Positions 1 through 13,100 of a stretch of 22,931 nt of DNA are shown piece by piece; position 1 is the stretch's first letter; each line of letters opens with the position of its first letter. The stretch comes from Phoronis ovalis (Eukaryota; Phoronida; Phoronidae): contig JAOXYB010082832.1 in assembly GCA_028565635.1 (NCBI GenBank), positions 1 to 22,931 of the forward strand, in the 5' to 3' direction. Below the pieces are notes generated by a model. The model saw only the letters and a program-made list of their open reading frames with translations. It did no database searches and was not told the DNA's origin. Position numbers and translations under genes: made by a program.

Positions 1-1
1 G

Positions 2-847
2 GCTGTGAGCGTGTTTTATTTTGTGGATCAAGGCAACATTGTTATTGGGTTCATTGAGAATAATAGCGCTGTGTTAAACAGCTTTAATGAGTCTCAACAA
101 AGACGTATTCAACCGTTTATTGATATAAAAAAATCTGATACGGTGCCTGAAAAGTATTATGAAGGTAAAGATTTAAGATTGCTGGCATGGCCTGATCTCA
201 ACAATGAAAGCCAGCCGCAGATGATGATGAACCTGTGTATCAAATTGACTAAAAAGCCTTACGACAAAGACCGTGATGGTTTTTTGCTCGGTGATGGCGC
301 GGGTATGGTGGTACTAGAAAGCCTCGCTCATGCCAAAGCACGCGGTGCAACCATACTCGCTGAACTGGTCGGCTTTGGGATGAGTGATGATGCCAGTCAC
401 ATCACAGCACCGCCTGAAGATGGCAGCGGTGCGGCACGAGCGATGCGTAATGCCCTAAATGATGCAGGCATTGAGCCATCGAGTGTTGGTTATGTCAACG
501 CTCATGGCACCAGCACCCCTGCGGGTGATGTCGCTGAATCGATTGCTATTGAAACCGTTTTTGCCCCAGTTAAAGACCACATTTTGGTCAGCTCAACCAA
601 ATCGATGACGGGTCATTTGCTTGGTGCCGCGGGTGCTGTTGAAGCCATATTCACCGTTCTTGCCCTACAGCATCAGCATGTGCCACCCACCATTAATTTG
701 GACAATGTGGAAGACAACTGTAACCTCGACTATGTCGCCAACCAATCGCGTAAAGTTGAAAACCTACACTATGCCGTATCCAATAGCTTTGGCTTTGGTG
801 GTACCAATGGCTCCTTGATATTTGCTCGCTGGCCTGTCAATCAATAA
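2..847 (+). CDS. fabF: Bacterial 3-oxoacyl-ACP synthase II (FabF) C-terminal half, in-frame chimera with unknown N-terminal segment
   Basis: The frame is open from the first base to TAA at 845-847. From nt 257 (motif PYDKDRDGF) to the end it is clearly the C-terminal half of FabF, the condensing enzyme that elongates acyl-ACP with malonyl-ACP. Visible motifs are [18 protein letters not shown] (first catalytic His), [14 protein letters not shown] (Lys and second catalytic His) and the terminal [14 protein letters not shown]. The N-terminal half with the active-site Cys (about 210 residues) is missing. It is replaced by about 85 residues, including [19 protein letters not shown], that are not FabF and that I do not recognise. 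The fragment cannot be an active synthase. Codon use and the lack of introns are bacterial and unlike the AT-rich, intron-rich DNA that follows. The FabF part looks gammaproteobacterial (inference). Contamination or an assembly chimera is more likely than a functional transferred gene. Confidence 0.85.
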   Translation, partial: AVSVFYFVDQGNIVIGFIENNSAVLNSFNESQQRRIQPFIDIKKSDTVPEKYYEGKDLRLLAWPDLNNESQPQMMMNLCIKLTKKPYDKDRDGFLLGDGAGMVVLESLAHAKARGATILAELVGFGMSDDASHITAPPEDGSGAARAMRNALNDAGIEPSSVGYVNAHGTSTPAGDVAESIAIETVFAPVKDHILVSSTKSMTGHLLGAAGAVEAIFTVLALQHQHVPPTINLDNVEDNCNLDYVANQSRKVENLHYAVSNSFGFGGTNGSLIFARWPVNQ

Positions 848-1013
848 CACTTGAGCGCTTACAGCAAGATATATTGTAATATATTACATGTGGGGTTGGC
901 ATGATTTTTATGAACGTGTAATTTTAATATGATGTTTTCTAGAATTCTCCGAGGAAGCTTGTGAACACTTTCGAGTCGTTTTCTCAACTATTTGTGGTTT
1001 GACATACCGTATA
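848..1013. other. Transition from bacterial-like to animal-like sequence
   Basis: No gene seen. Composition becomes AT-rich shortly after the fabF stop, so the junction between the two kinds of DNA probably lies between about 848 and 900. XbaI, EcoRI and HindIII sites cluster at 938-960, which is mildly polylinker-like but may be chance. Any promoter of the downstream gene should be here; I see no convincing TATA box. Confidence 0.4.
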
Positions 1014-1110
1014 ATGCCGGAGAACAATAATCCTACATGTATAAGACAACATAAAAAAGGTGATAACCTTGAACAAGACGTTATTCCGAAGCAGTGTCTA
1101 CTTCAAGAAG
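1014..1110 (+). CDS. Exon 1: short N-terminal coding exon
   Basis: ATG at 1014, beginning MPENNN, gives 32 codons and ends CAAGAAG|GTAAAA with phase 1. That phase joins exactly to the acceptor TTTTCAG at 1376, giving continuous reading VLSVKTMADL into exon 2. The peptide is polar, with no signal peptide or transmembrane segment. It is chosen because the next exon enters in phase 1 like all the downstream modules. The alternative is that this stretch is non-coding and translation starts at ATG 1394 in exon 2. Confidence 0.45.
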
Positions 1111-4100
1111 GTAAAAAGTGAAAGCAAAACTATTTCTGTTTGTGTTAACTTTACTGTTTTATTATTAATCAACCGTTGTTTGAATAATAATGTAATTTCA
1201 GCTAATTTTTTATTTACTCTGAAATACAACTTTTAATTTATTATTATAACATCTTATAATTTTCAGTAACGCATGTAATCACAGCATGTATGCAAATTTA
1301 GAAATCACACATATAGGAACATTAACAGAAAGGCATGGTTAGAAATAACCTTTTATTATCACACTTGTATTTTCAGTTTTGTCAGTTAAAACAATGGCTG
1401 ATCTTGCCAGAATCCTGCAAAACAATGAATTTTTCACTGTTGGGAAAATGCTCGGATTTAAAGACGAGCACCTGCGAAAGTTAAGTGCAAAGCAGAAAAA
1501 GATGCGCAAATGGAGAAATTTCACTATGTTGTATGAATGGTTAAATACGGTAAAGGATGGTACTGAAGGAATCAAAGTTCTACAAAATGCCTGGAGAAAT
1601 TGTGGAAATGAGAATGTGATTACTAGTCTGCTGCCAAAGATAAAACTTTACCATAGCAAGCATGGACGCTGTGCCATGAAAGTTGCCGAAATTCCAATTC
1701 CTTATAAAAATAGAATCCTGGATTTATCAAATAGATCGTTAGATGAGATCCCATCTCATGTATGGGATCTAACTGACACTGAAGCTTTAGATCTTTCTAG
1801 AAACAACCTCACTGAGATCCCGGATGACGTTAAACGACTCATTAATTTAAAATGTTTAATTTTAAGCAAAAACCAATTTCATAGGTTTCCTGATACAATT
1901 CGTGAACTAACGAATCTTGAAATACTATGCCTAAGTAATAATCCCATTGGTAAATTTGATGACTACTTTGCGAAAACAACATGTAAAGAAGGCGCCGACG
2001 TGACATGGCCGTGTTTAAAGATATTAGATCTGGGAGACCTGGGATTGAAAACATTACCAGTTGGCGTGACACAACTGAATTTGGAAGAACTGTACATTTA
2101 TGGCAATAATGGTATTAAACTTGATAACATTGGAGAACTTAGAAAGCTTAAAATGTGCTGTCTTGCAAACAGTAATCTTGAAACCTTTCCAGTATCTATA
2201 ACCAAGTTGACTACACTGAAGCATCTTGACATAGCATACAATTCCCTCACAAAAATTGACGAAGATATCAGCAAAATGCAGGGATTAGAAATTCTTGGCA
2301 TGCAGTGGAATAACATAAAACTTCTCCCACAGTCTGTAACACAGTTGAAGAAATTGAAAACCCTGGATATCACAGCAAATAAGATATCTGATTTTCCAGA
2401 AACTATAGGCAAACTCAAAAATCTTACTACATTGAATGCCGGTGGTAATGTAATAAAAGAAATTCCAAATAACATAGGACAGCTAAGGAAATTGAAGATT
2501 TTGAGATTGCGTCAAAACAAAATCGAAGTACTACCACCATCATTTATTAAATTGACAAACCTTAAGGAGCTAGATATCATCGACAATTTAGTCACAGATC
2601 TACCAGAAGACATTGATAAGCTCAAAAACCTCAACATCTTGGCGGCACATTTTAACAGAATAAAGAAAGTGCCACTTAAAATTGGAGAACTTAAACAATT
2701 AGTTCAATTATTACTTTGTGGCAATGACATTGAAACGCTGCCTGAATCACTGACTACATTGATGAAGCTACGTGAACTTGATGTAAGAAAAAATCAGTTG
2801 GAATGTCTACCCAGCCATATAGATCAAATGAAAAGTCTTGAAGTTTTAAGAGCTGATCACAATAAGTTAAAAGTGTTTCCGGAAACATTTGAGGGACTCC
2901 CGAACTTAATCGAATTGGGCTTAGAAAACAATGAAATTGTCCGTTTACCAACAGCCTTAGTTAAATCTGAAAAATTAACGAGATTACGCGTTAAACAGAA
3001 CAAGTTAATCCAGCCACCACAGCATATGTGCGATAGTCAAGGCTTAGATGGTATACGTATGTACCTTAAAGCCTTGCACTTTGACCCAGGAGTTGATGTT
3101 GGTAGACAACTATGTATTGTGCTAGGTGAAGTTATGGCAGGTAAAACTTGTGTCACTAATGTGCTCGTCTCCGGTGCCCCATTTGCCTGCGATGTCAATG
3201 ATCGAACAAAAGTACTTGAAACTGCTACCTTGAATTTAGAAGGAGATGGGCTGGTTATTCATATTATTGATTTTGGTGCTCATGAGTCATATAAGGCAAT
3301 TCACAGATTCTTTTTAGCCCCAAACGCAATAATTCTATTGGTATTTGATCCGTGTACATATACACCGGAGAGGTTTGATCTACTGATCGGTGATTGGATT
3401 CGTAATATACAGCTGTGGTTACCAGAAACTACTGTCCACCTAGTGGCTACTCACTGTGACAAGATAACTGAAGATCAGCAAGTCAGTATTCAAGATGAAA
3501 TAGAGGAACAAGTGAAGCAGCTTTTGCATAACAGAAAAGCATACTTAGTCAAGGAAAGAAAAAACACGAAACATTTTCCATTTGAAACGATTGACAGAAG
3601 GATTAAAGGAATTCAGAATGTTAAAACAGATGTACTATTTGTGAGCTGCTCATCAGAAAATCTTCAAGGATTTGATGCGCTTCGTACATTAATTACAGAC
3701 TTTGCAAATGATTACAGAATTACAATGCCATCGACATGGGCTAAAATTGTGGATAAAATTACAAGTCAAGAATTGAAAAGGAAATATACATTTTACATAC
3801 CATGGCAAGAAATTGCTGACATACAGGCAGACTTTAAAATAGAAGATAAAGAGGCTCAAGTCATTCTGGAATATTTACGGGATGTTGGACAGATTTTATA
3901 TTTCCCAGGCAATAATAAACAGTTAGGTCGCAAAGTTTTTCACAACAAGACATTTTTTATTGAGCTTTTGAAACTTGTTTTTGATCATAACTTAGAAAAT
4001 CGCCTTAAATCGTTTGTAGAATATCAAGATTATTTTCATGTAGAGCGACAGTTTAGAAAAGCCGTAAAAGATTTTACTGAAAGAGGAGTTATCAGTGAAA

Positions 4101-7100
4101 ATTTTCTTAAGTGCTTGCTGAAACCTATTCATTTTAAAGCTGAATTGGACACCGTTCTGGAGTTATTGAAATTATTTGATCTTTGCTATGAACTTCAGAG
4201 GTCAGAAGATGATGAAAAACATTTCTTGTTTCCGTGGTATCTAAAAAGTATTACTGACAGCGCTGAAAACCCTTGGAAGAAGTGGCAAGTCTGCTCCGAA
4301 GAATTCTTCTTGGTGCTGGATTTTAATTTTGGCGGGTATTTTCCCCCATTTTTGTTCAATATCGTCTTGGTTCAAGTTCAGCAACTTGTTGATTCTAACC
4401 ATTCGGCTGTGTGTTTCCACTGGAAAGATATATCGGTTTTTATGTACGATTGTATCCGTGTTAAAGTAGAACATTTGTTGGGCAATAATCCCCCCATTCA
4501 TCGCCTTCAAGTTACTATTAATGCTCTGCCTACTAAAAAGAATTTATCCGATAGTTGGAAATTCTTCATTTCACTGCACAATCAGCTACGTAAAAGATTT
4601 GAGATGGAATGGCCTGGGGCAACATTTGACTCAAGTTGTTTGTGCCCACACTGTGTTCTATGTGATTTTGAGCTACCAGCCGCATTTGAAATTTTCCGAG
4701 ATCCTTGCAAAGACATACTTAAAGCGAGATGTCCACATGATCATACTATTGAGATACCAGCTGCTCTTGTCATAAACTCCCAGGAAGGTAAACGTTATTT
4801 AGGTATTCTTGTATTACAAAGTTTTTCTAGTTCTGTTAACAGCCTCTCACTAGCTACTACCTATAAAACTATAATATTACCTGTTCGTATAGTGTTGCAG
4901 TTTGACGAATCCATCTTTCCTAGCTGCATTATTTCGATGACACAAGAAAAAATGACTGCAGTTTAATTCAGCCACCTCGGATATAACTATGTTTTAGTAT
5001 TGGTACATATCTTTTCAGCTACAGATCAACAGATGTCGATGATTACAAAGTTTTTGGAGAAGTTTCAGGTTGGTCAAACAAAAGGTAAGAACAAACTTTG
5101 AGATTATTGCAAGAAAATGCAATTACTGCAAAATTATTTTATTTAGATTTTTGTATGTTTCGACTTCTGCGGTAGAAACAGTCTCGTCAACAAAAATAAC
5201 TGTCAGAAAATTATTCCTACGAAATGAGTGTACAGGCGACAGCGTGTTCGAAGCTTGGTAACGCTTTTATGGAACAAATTAACGGAGGTAGTTTAAACGC
5301 GTACGAACAAGTGGTTTGTGAACTAGTAACTGTAAACAACCTGAAAGATGTTCTGGTAAACATTTTATTCTCTAACTACTCTCTTTGTGCCAACATTGTT
5401 TGTTGTAGTCGTGCATTTATTTATTTCTAGAATTAATTTTGGAAAACACCCAGCTGACTCATTTGGCAGAAGAGATAGGAGATGACTGGATGCATCTTGG
5501 TGTATACCTTCACATTAAAAAGTCAGAACTGGATGAGTTTAATACTATGTATCCAAAACAGAGTCTCAGCAGAAACACTCTAATGTTGATGAAATACATA
5601 GAAGAATGCAAAGATAGATCAAGTGCATTAGAACAACTATATGTGGCCTTAAAGAAGTGTGAAAAAGAGTACGTGTGGGCGAAATTAGGGATTAATATAT
5701 CCGGTGATGTTTCTACCTTCACTACAGTATGGCGTACATTCACTAATCTAAGTCGATGGCTTCAAAGAACAGGTATATAACCCATATAATGTAAACTCCT
5801 CTATAGCTTGTAGGTAGCATGTATTTGGTTTAGGACATGACTGCACACATGTTCATTGTTGTACATTTTTTTTATAGATTTGCCCGGAAATAGCTCATCC
5901 TTGATCACAGGTGAAAATTATGCTGAACAAGGTAATCGATTTCTAAGCACTAGATCTAGTTTACTTTGTTGTACTCAAATTGTTTCAATGTGCTGATTAT
6001 TATGTTATATTACACATCGATATCGACATACACTGTACTTATTAATATAGTTTGTTACCTCGACTACTAGCAAAATATTGCGTGTCTACGAAGAAATTTA
6101 TTGTTAAGTCAGCTAGGTAAATATGTAGATTATGCTAGTTTACTAAGCAGTGTTTTGTAAACTCACTTAGTGTTACTCAAAAGCGTCACCTTTTAGAGTC
6201 ACACATTGATTTGAAGTGTATACATGCCCTTTTATATTTACTTTACTCGCTGGAACTGTCGTGATAATCGTCCGAGTAGATATTTCTATTGGGCAGCTGG
6301 ACGTTAGGAGACAGTTGCAGCAGCCGGAAGACAGAGCATTCTTATGTTACTAGTGTAACCATGTCTTTATTTAAGGTAAAATGCCACTATATTGTTGCAA
6401 CAACAGTGACAATGTTCTTAACGATGAATGACATTAACCATGTGATCTTAATATTTTTAGTTTTAATGGCTGACATAGCTCGAGACATCGGCCATGAATG
6501 GCGAGATTTAGGACGGTGTTTAAACTTCACCCCTGGTCAACTTGATATGCTTGCTGACGATTATCGCAGTGGTCGTCAAAGGAACTTAACAATGCTGTGC
6601 AAGTGGAGGGATAGAGTGTTTGCACAAACTAACCATTTGCAGAAACTTATTGAAGCTCTTGTGACTTGCAAGAGAGAAGATTTGGTTCAAAAGCACCTAA
6701 CTGGTAAGTCACAGTGGTAGGAATTGTTTTCATTCATTCGCTTGTGCTATATCAGTGTATACAAAATATGTAAAAATAAAGTGATAACATGCATGGTTGG
6801 AAGAATAAATGACAGCTTAAAATATACAAAAAAAAAATATTAACTCTGATAGCAATTGATGCCTTATAAATCAGAAGTCTTAATGACCTATTGTACATAT
6901 GTCCGGAGAGGCACTCTCTTTTATACGAGGTAGGGGTGTGAGGCCCAGGGGTCCAAACCTGACCCTGAAATATCACCGGAATTGACAAAATACCTACCCT
7001 GAAATATCCTTGGCCCCAAAAATCGTCTCCGTGCTGCCAGAAAAAATTGACAAGCAAAAAAAAGGAAAAGGTCATTTCCACTTCTTCTATCGTACTACTA

Positions 7101-10100
7101 TAACACCCAAATAAGGCTAACGCTTAAAAATATTTAACTTCCGGGTGTAACAACCCTATGCCACTCTAAAATATCTTAAAAACCCCACCCTGAAATATCC
7201 CCTTGACGTCAAATACCCACCCTGAAATATCCTGGTAGCCCAATGACACACCCTGAAATATCCTAGTAGCCCAAAAAATGAGCGACCCTGAAGTGCGGCA
7301 CATATATATATATAGACCGATATAGGAAGTGCCCCCCGGGACATATGTTCATTTGGTTTGTTTAAACATCTCCCAGTTAAATTTAAGATTGTTACAATTC
7401 CTGTTTCATAGTACTAAATTTTTACTTATGTTTACAATATGTTTCTGATTTTGATCTAAGGATCTCCTGCGACTCCTGAAGTGAATAACTCTAAGGACGA
7501 AAATAAAGGTGAAGCCTGCATTATCGCCGAAACTGCTGCGCCAAGTCGTAGTACTGAAGAGCCTAAATTTCAAATTTATAGTGATACCAAGCCTCTATCA
7601 GGTAATGTAAATAGGTATAGAATAATTACTTTATAGATATATTAATGTATAATACGGATTTTATAATTAAACTTGAGTTGAGTGAATTATAGGATATTCT
7701 TAGGATAATCTTTTTTGTCGGGCTATGCTTCTTCAGATATGTGTGGAAAAGTCTTCAAACATGATAATAGTGAAAATGACAAGATTCCAGCTTCCTTTTT
7801 GGTTCGTATTTTCTTTTAAGCAATACATAATTAATTATTAAAATAATGTCGATGTGTCCATTGCAAACTTGTATTCTTATCTTTATATAGGTAAACAAAA
7901 CGTAGGCATCTAAGTATCTGAAACCTTTTACTTGTTCTTAGGAATGGAAAGTGTATATCATTCCATGATCAACACAGGGTGACACAAAATGAACACAGGT
8001 GCACGAACACCGTGCATAGTTTTTTATGAATTTTTGACTATTCATGTACAGCTACTATAGCTAAAATATTAGTATGAGATTTCAAAAATGCTTATTCAGA
8101 TCGACTAAGTGCTACTGAAAACGATACAACAACATCAACAACAATAGTCAACGGGATTTTTTCGAGCGATTTATTAGCAAGAATCATTTTTGAAACGCAA
8201 CGTATTTTACATTTTAGAAGCAAATGAATGTTGTTTTTTTGTGTTTTTTTTGACTGAGCTAGCTAACCTAATTTTAGTTCCTGGGGAGAATTTTGGATTA
8301 ATTCATAGCGTTATATTACGCATTGGCGATATAAACAATGAAATGAAGTAATACAACTATGTATTTTTATAACCCTGTATAGTAGTCCTCCTGTTATTTG
8401 AATTCAAATTTTCATCTTTATCGTCATCTCTGGCTAGGGATACTTTAAAATTGCTCCCATTTTCCTGCTAGGAAAGTTTCAATAGACCCTAATTTCATTA
8501 ACTTTTCTTACTTTGCAGCCTGCCAGGATCAAAAAAGTATTTCCGGTACATATTCCCATTGCACGTTTTTCAGTTTCCATGTTTGCTCACCCTTTATAAT
8601 GGAGAAGTGACATATTTCGACATTAAATAGAAATATTACCAAAGCCTTACCTATTTCAGTGACCAGATAATGATTTATCCTTTTTCATTCTAGCTAGTTT
8701 TTGATATCTTTCTTTTAAATTCCATCACCAGTCCAATTAGACGTTTAGCTACACTTATCTTCTTAAATTTCTCTCTGCGAAAAGTTGAACTGGAAGTAAA
8801 AAAACGTGTATGCATTGTATAAAATTGTATAAATCATATAAATTCGTATTACCTATATCAATATCTGTTTAAGAAAATTCCAGACAATTTTACTTGAACC
8901 TCGTATTTGTTTTTAAATAACAACAACAGTAACAATCTCAATCTGAAAAAGGTATTTCATATATAGTTTGGAACAATTTTATTGATTTCAATAATTTGAG
9001 TTTGGTGTTGAAATATCAATACCGACAAATAGCTACAAGCATTGCAACAAACAATGCTGAACGTTAGTCGTTTCTATATTTATGTATATCAAAGCAACAT
9101 TATGACGTACAATTTATCTATTTCACTTTAGATTTTGATGTGGAAGAACCCATACTTCTGCATAACCAAATGATTCGTGAATTGCACGAAGAATATACAG
9201 AAGACTGCCTGCAAAAAATGATTAGTCAGTCTTCGGATTTGACGAGGTACTTACATCAACATCACATTTACTTAACTAATATGCGTACTTTAATAAATCA
9301 GTGTTAAATTGCAATGTTGCAAAAACAAACCCGAAAGTGTTTTTTAGATTGCCATTTCCGCTTTAGATGACTGAGTAACGTCGCAAACTTAAAAGTAAAT
9401 CATATAAATTTAGACAAAAATGCAAAGCCTTTCTTCCACGCGCACGTCATTATGTTTTCCGACTATCCTCGTTAGTATGGACACTGCTATACAAAGCCAA
9501 GTTAGATAATGCTGTTAGCATATGGGTATTGGTCCTGATTTCACTAACTTACGCTGTCTACAGCCCATCGGGGGGGGGGGGGGTGCTCGGGTATAAAGCG
9601 GGTACCAGTGCGCGTGAATCGTCTGAAAAAAAGACTCTAAACCAGTTGTCCGGTGCATTGGGGACTGGTGCTAAAAAAAAATAAAACGAATAAAAAATAT
9701 GAAATGAGCGAAATAAATATATTTCCACTTCTGTCATTCACTGTTATCACCAAATGGCCAAAAATCCTGCAAAATGGCAAAAAAAACTCATAGAAATTAT
9801 CAGTACAGCTCCTGTGTCCCAGGCGGCGCCTTGTACTAAATAGAACAGTATCAAGGGATGACATGGTTGAATTTTTAAAAAAAATATTGTTTTGCCAATC
9901 AGCCCACGCACCCTCAAGAAACTTACCAGAACAATCCTTCACTCCTTAAACTAGCGTTAAAAATGTTTCTATACACGTACCTCTACAGAAATACGAAATA
10001 TTCAACAAAAAAATTATAACTTGTCCCGAAGACGGTGATCGTTAAGGAAATTGACCTTTCACTCTGACTAGGTCACAAGAAACAGTATCAATATCCACCG

Positions 10101-13100
10101 GAAATCGTCGTTATTTGGACAAAGATTCGCCAGCAGACGAAGCATGATGATTCTCAGAAAGTTCGTTGTTTTCTGATACAAGCATTTATCCAATCAACGA
10201 CGATTTCCATTGGTCAATAGTATTGTTTCCGGTGACCTAGTTAGAGTGAAAGGTCAATTTTCTTAACGATCATCGTCTTCGGGGACAACTTTTGAGTTTG
10301 TTGTTGAATATTTCGCATGTCTGTGGAGGTAAGTGGATGGAAACATTTTTTGACGCTAGTTTAAGGAGTTAAGAGTTATTCTGCTAACTTTCTTGAGGGT
10401 GTTTGGGCTGATTGGCAAACTTTTTTTTTTTTAAATTCAACCATTGACATTTTCAATTCTCGTGTCACCCCTTGATACTGTTCTATATAGTACGAGGCGC
10501 CGCCTGGGACACGGGAGCTCTACTGATCATTTCTATGAGTGTTTTTGGCGTTTTTGCAGGATTTTTGACTATTTGGTGATAAGTGTTAATGACAGAAGTG
10601 GAAATATTTATTTCATTCATTTCATATTTTTTATTTGTTTTATATTTTTTTTAGCACCCTGCGGTCCGGTGTACGAAAAATGACCTCTAAACAATACCAT
10701 TCTCAAAAGAGTACCTTTTTCACCGGATTTTGGTAACGAGCATTGTATCCACTTTTTGTTAGAATATGCATTATATAATATGTATGTTAGTATACATTGA
10801 TATACTATTATTTGTGGTGGAATTGTTTATGTACCAATCCTTTAAATGAGAAATGAAGCAGAGAAGCTAGTTAAATAAGAAATTAGGAAATTGTAAAATG
10901 TGTGCACATGTTTAAATGGAAATGTTTAAAAATAGATTTTAATTTTAAATAAAATCAACATTGTGCCTACTTTTAAATACTATAAAAAGGTTTTGTAACA
11001 CTGTACTGGTCTGCTGGATTTTGTAACTTCAAGCTGAAAATGTTTTGTAGAGCTGATGAATTTGTCAACGTGTTGAATATACCTGAACTGATGGAAGCAC
11101 GCGCATCAACGGGCTCTATATGTGTAGGAAATTATGACTCTCTGCCCTTTTGTCAACTTATTAAAGATTATAGTCAGAAGATATTGAACGCTTCAGGTTA
11201 GTAGCATAAGAGTAGTTTCCTTTATTATACGTAGGTTCTTTCCAAAAAATTGTTAGTTCTTTGTATCTTTTTGCTACAAGTGTGCAAAATGATTTTCAAA
11301 TTATTACATGCACACATAATAAAAACGATTTTTAAAGTACCATCATATACATGCATCAACAAAACTTTATGGAGTTTCAATGAATGTTTCTAATTCGTTT
11401 GCGTGGTTATCGGGAGACGAGATATACATGATTTTAACTGGACATTTTCTCTTTCTAACACCACAGTGCGTTTTAAGCCCAGCTTCTAAGCACGAGTTCG
11501 CATAGGCCGTGCATCTTATTTCCTAGATTGCTGCGCATGCTCTAGTCTGAATAAATCCATCCGGAAGTGTGCCATATCTTCTCAACTAACGTCTGGCTTA
11601 ACCATAGTCAATTTTCGTTATATTCCTTCAATTCAACAAGATACATCATTAAACGTTTGACCAATCGAGTTAACATTTCTCTGTGTGATTGACCTACTTT
11701 ACTAGCTACATGTACCCGCTCATTCCACTGTTGTACGTATTGTTGTACTAGTGCGTGCGGCGTTAGTAGTAGAAAAATGTCAGAAAGCAAATCGTCACCA
11801 AAAGGTGTAGCCTTGCGCCCTATGACACACTAGGTGACAATATAAAATATATCTACTATTATAATCATCGTTATATTGCGTTTTATAAAAATAACACATT
11901 GGTATTACTGTATTTACTTTATAATAAAGACTCGGAATAAACACCACCAATAGCATCCTTATGCCATGTAGTACATGTACTTTGTCGATAGCATAAGAAC
12001 TGTTGAGTTTGCATCTTCTGTTTTTATTTATACTTATCATTGTATTTTAGTTTTAGGATCCAACATTAACCTTGTACATAAACTGGGAACAGACTGGATA
12101 TTTGTTGGTATATACCTTGGTATTAAAAAGTCGGATTTAGATGAATTAGATGGTAGACAAATGTTAATGCAGTGGCTAGCAAGGTGTGCTGGGGACAGAT
12201 CTCAATTGTTACATTTGTACAAAGCATTAGTAAGAAGCCAACAATCTGAACTTGCATACATGTTGACTCCTGCATTGAAAGGTGAATATAACCCAGTTGT
12301 TAAATTAATGTCTCTTGGCAGTACATTTACGAAGAAGTCACGTAAACTGTTTAATTATGCAATTTTCTTGGCACATGAACACATTTATGCGTATATGTAA
12401 TCTAACTGTCAATGAACAAATCAGCATGTCAAAAGCAGGTATGTTATTGTATGGGAAAACTGTTATATGTATGAATATTTAGGTGCGTTTCCAATATCTT
12501 TATGAGCGGCGACTTATTTTCACTGGTGTGAGCTTTAAAGTCCTATAGATAACTACTTGCAATAAACAAAATCTATATATCAATCTTCTAAAAAACCATG
12601 TGTATGCTTTGGTTCAGTCACTGAACATGAATAAAACAATTCATACTGTACGTGTTTTTTGCGTACACTTCTGCTTCGATAAAACTTCTCGCAACAAAAA
12701 CATAGACAAATCTATGCTTCTCGAGCAGACGATTACAAAGAGCCTAGACAACAGACAAGTCTGTTTAACAATAGAAATACTAACATAAATTATAAATTTG
12801 CTTTAAATAAGTTTGCATACCCATTTAATTAAGTTTGAGATATTACCACTTACGGCTACATTATATATATTTACAGGGAAATACACGTTTTGATATATAT
12901 GGTTGGAGGAATAGACTATATGCATGCAGGGCAGCACAATCGAGCCTGACTTAAAAATGCATTATGAGATGAAATTTAATCAATTCAATAAATGTTAATA
13001 AATAATGGTTTATGTAATGAAATACTAAGGGAATGTTTCCTAAACCAACGGTAATAAGATTTTTTGTTTCTGCTCGGTATGTGGAGAAAGCGAAAAATAT

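Noticed and set aside
938-960. XbaI, EcoRI and HindIII sites within 23 bp, resembling a cloning polylinker near the bacterial/animal junction
   Set aside because: The spacing does not match any standard polylinker I know, and AT-rich six-cutter sites cluster by chance; not enough to call vector sequence.
5224-5430. Open stretch with coding-like codons in intron 3
   Set aside because: Its only plausible splice sites are phase 0 and do not join exon 3 or exon 4 in frame; no domain recognised.
6289-6460. Upstream in-frame extension of death domain 3 with a hydrophobic stretch suggesting a membrane segment
   Set aside because: It is the intron end: the hydrophobic residues come from the T-rich tract before acceptor ATATTTTTAG at 6460, and homologous death exons start just after the acceptor.
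6752-7344. Minus-strand frames with repeated YFRVG-like peptides
   Set aside because: Translation of the short repeat unit GATATTTCAGGGTG in the mobile element, not a protein.
9637-10683. Two opposite open frames with similar peptides (RRRLGH...VNDRSGNI), suggesting a duplicated gene
   Set aside because: They lie in the two arms of the foldback element, so the similarity follows from the inverted repeat; neither has good coding features or a known domain.
12322-12438. Possible phase 1-1 exon after death domain 4 (donor AAAGCAG|GTATGT)
   Set aside because: It would need a 40-nt intron after exon 11, shorter than animal introns normally allow; kept only as a possible alternative exon.
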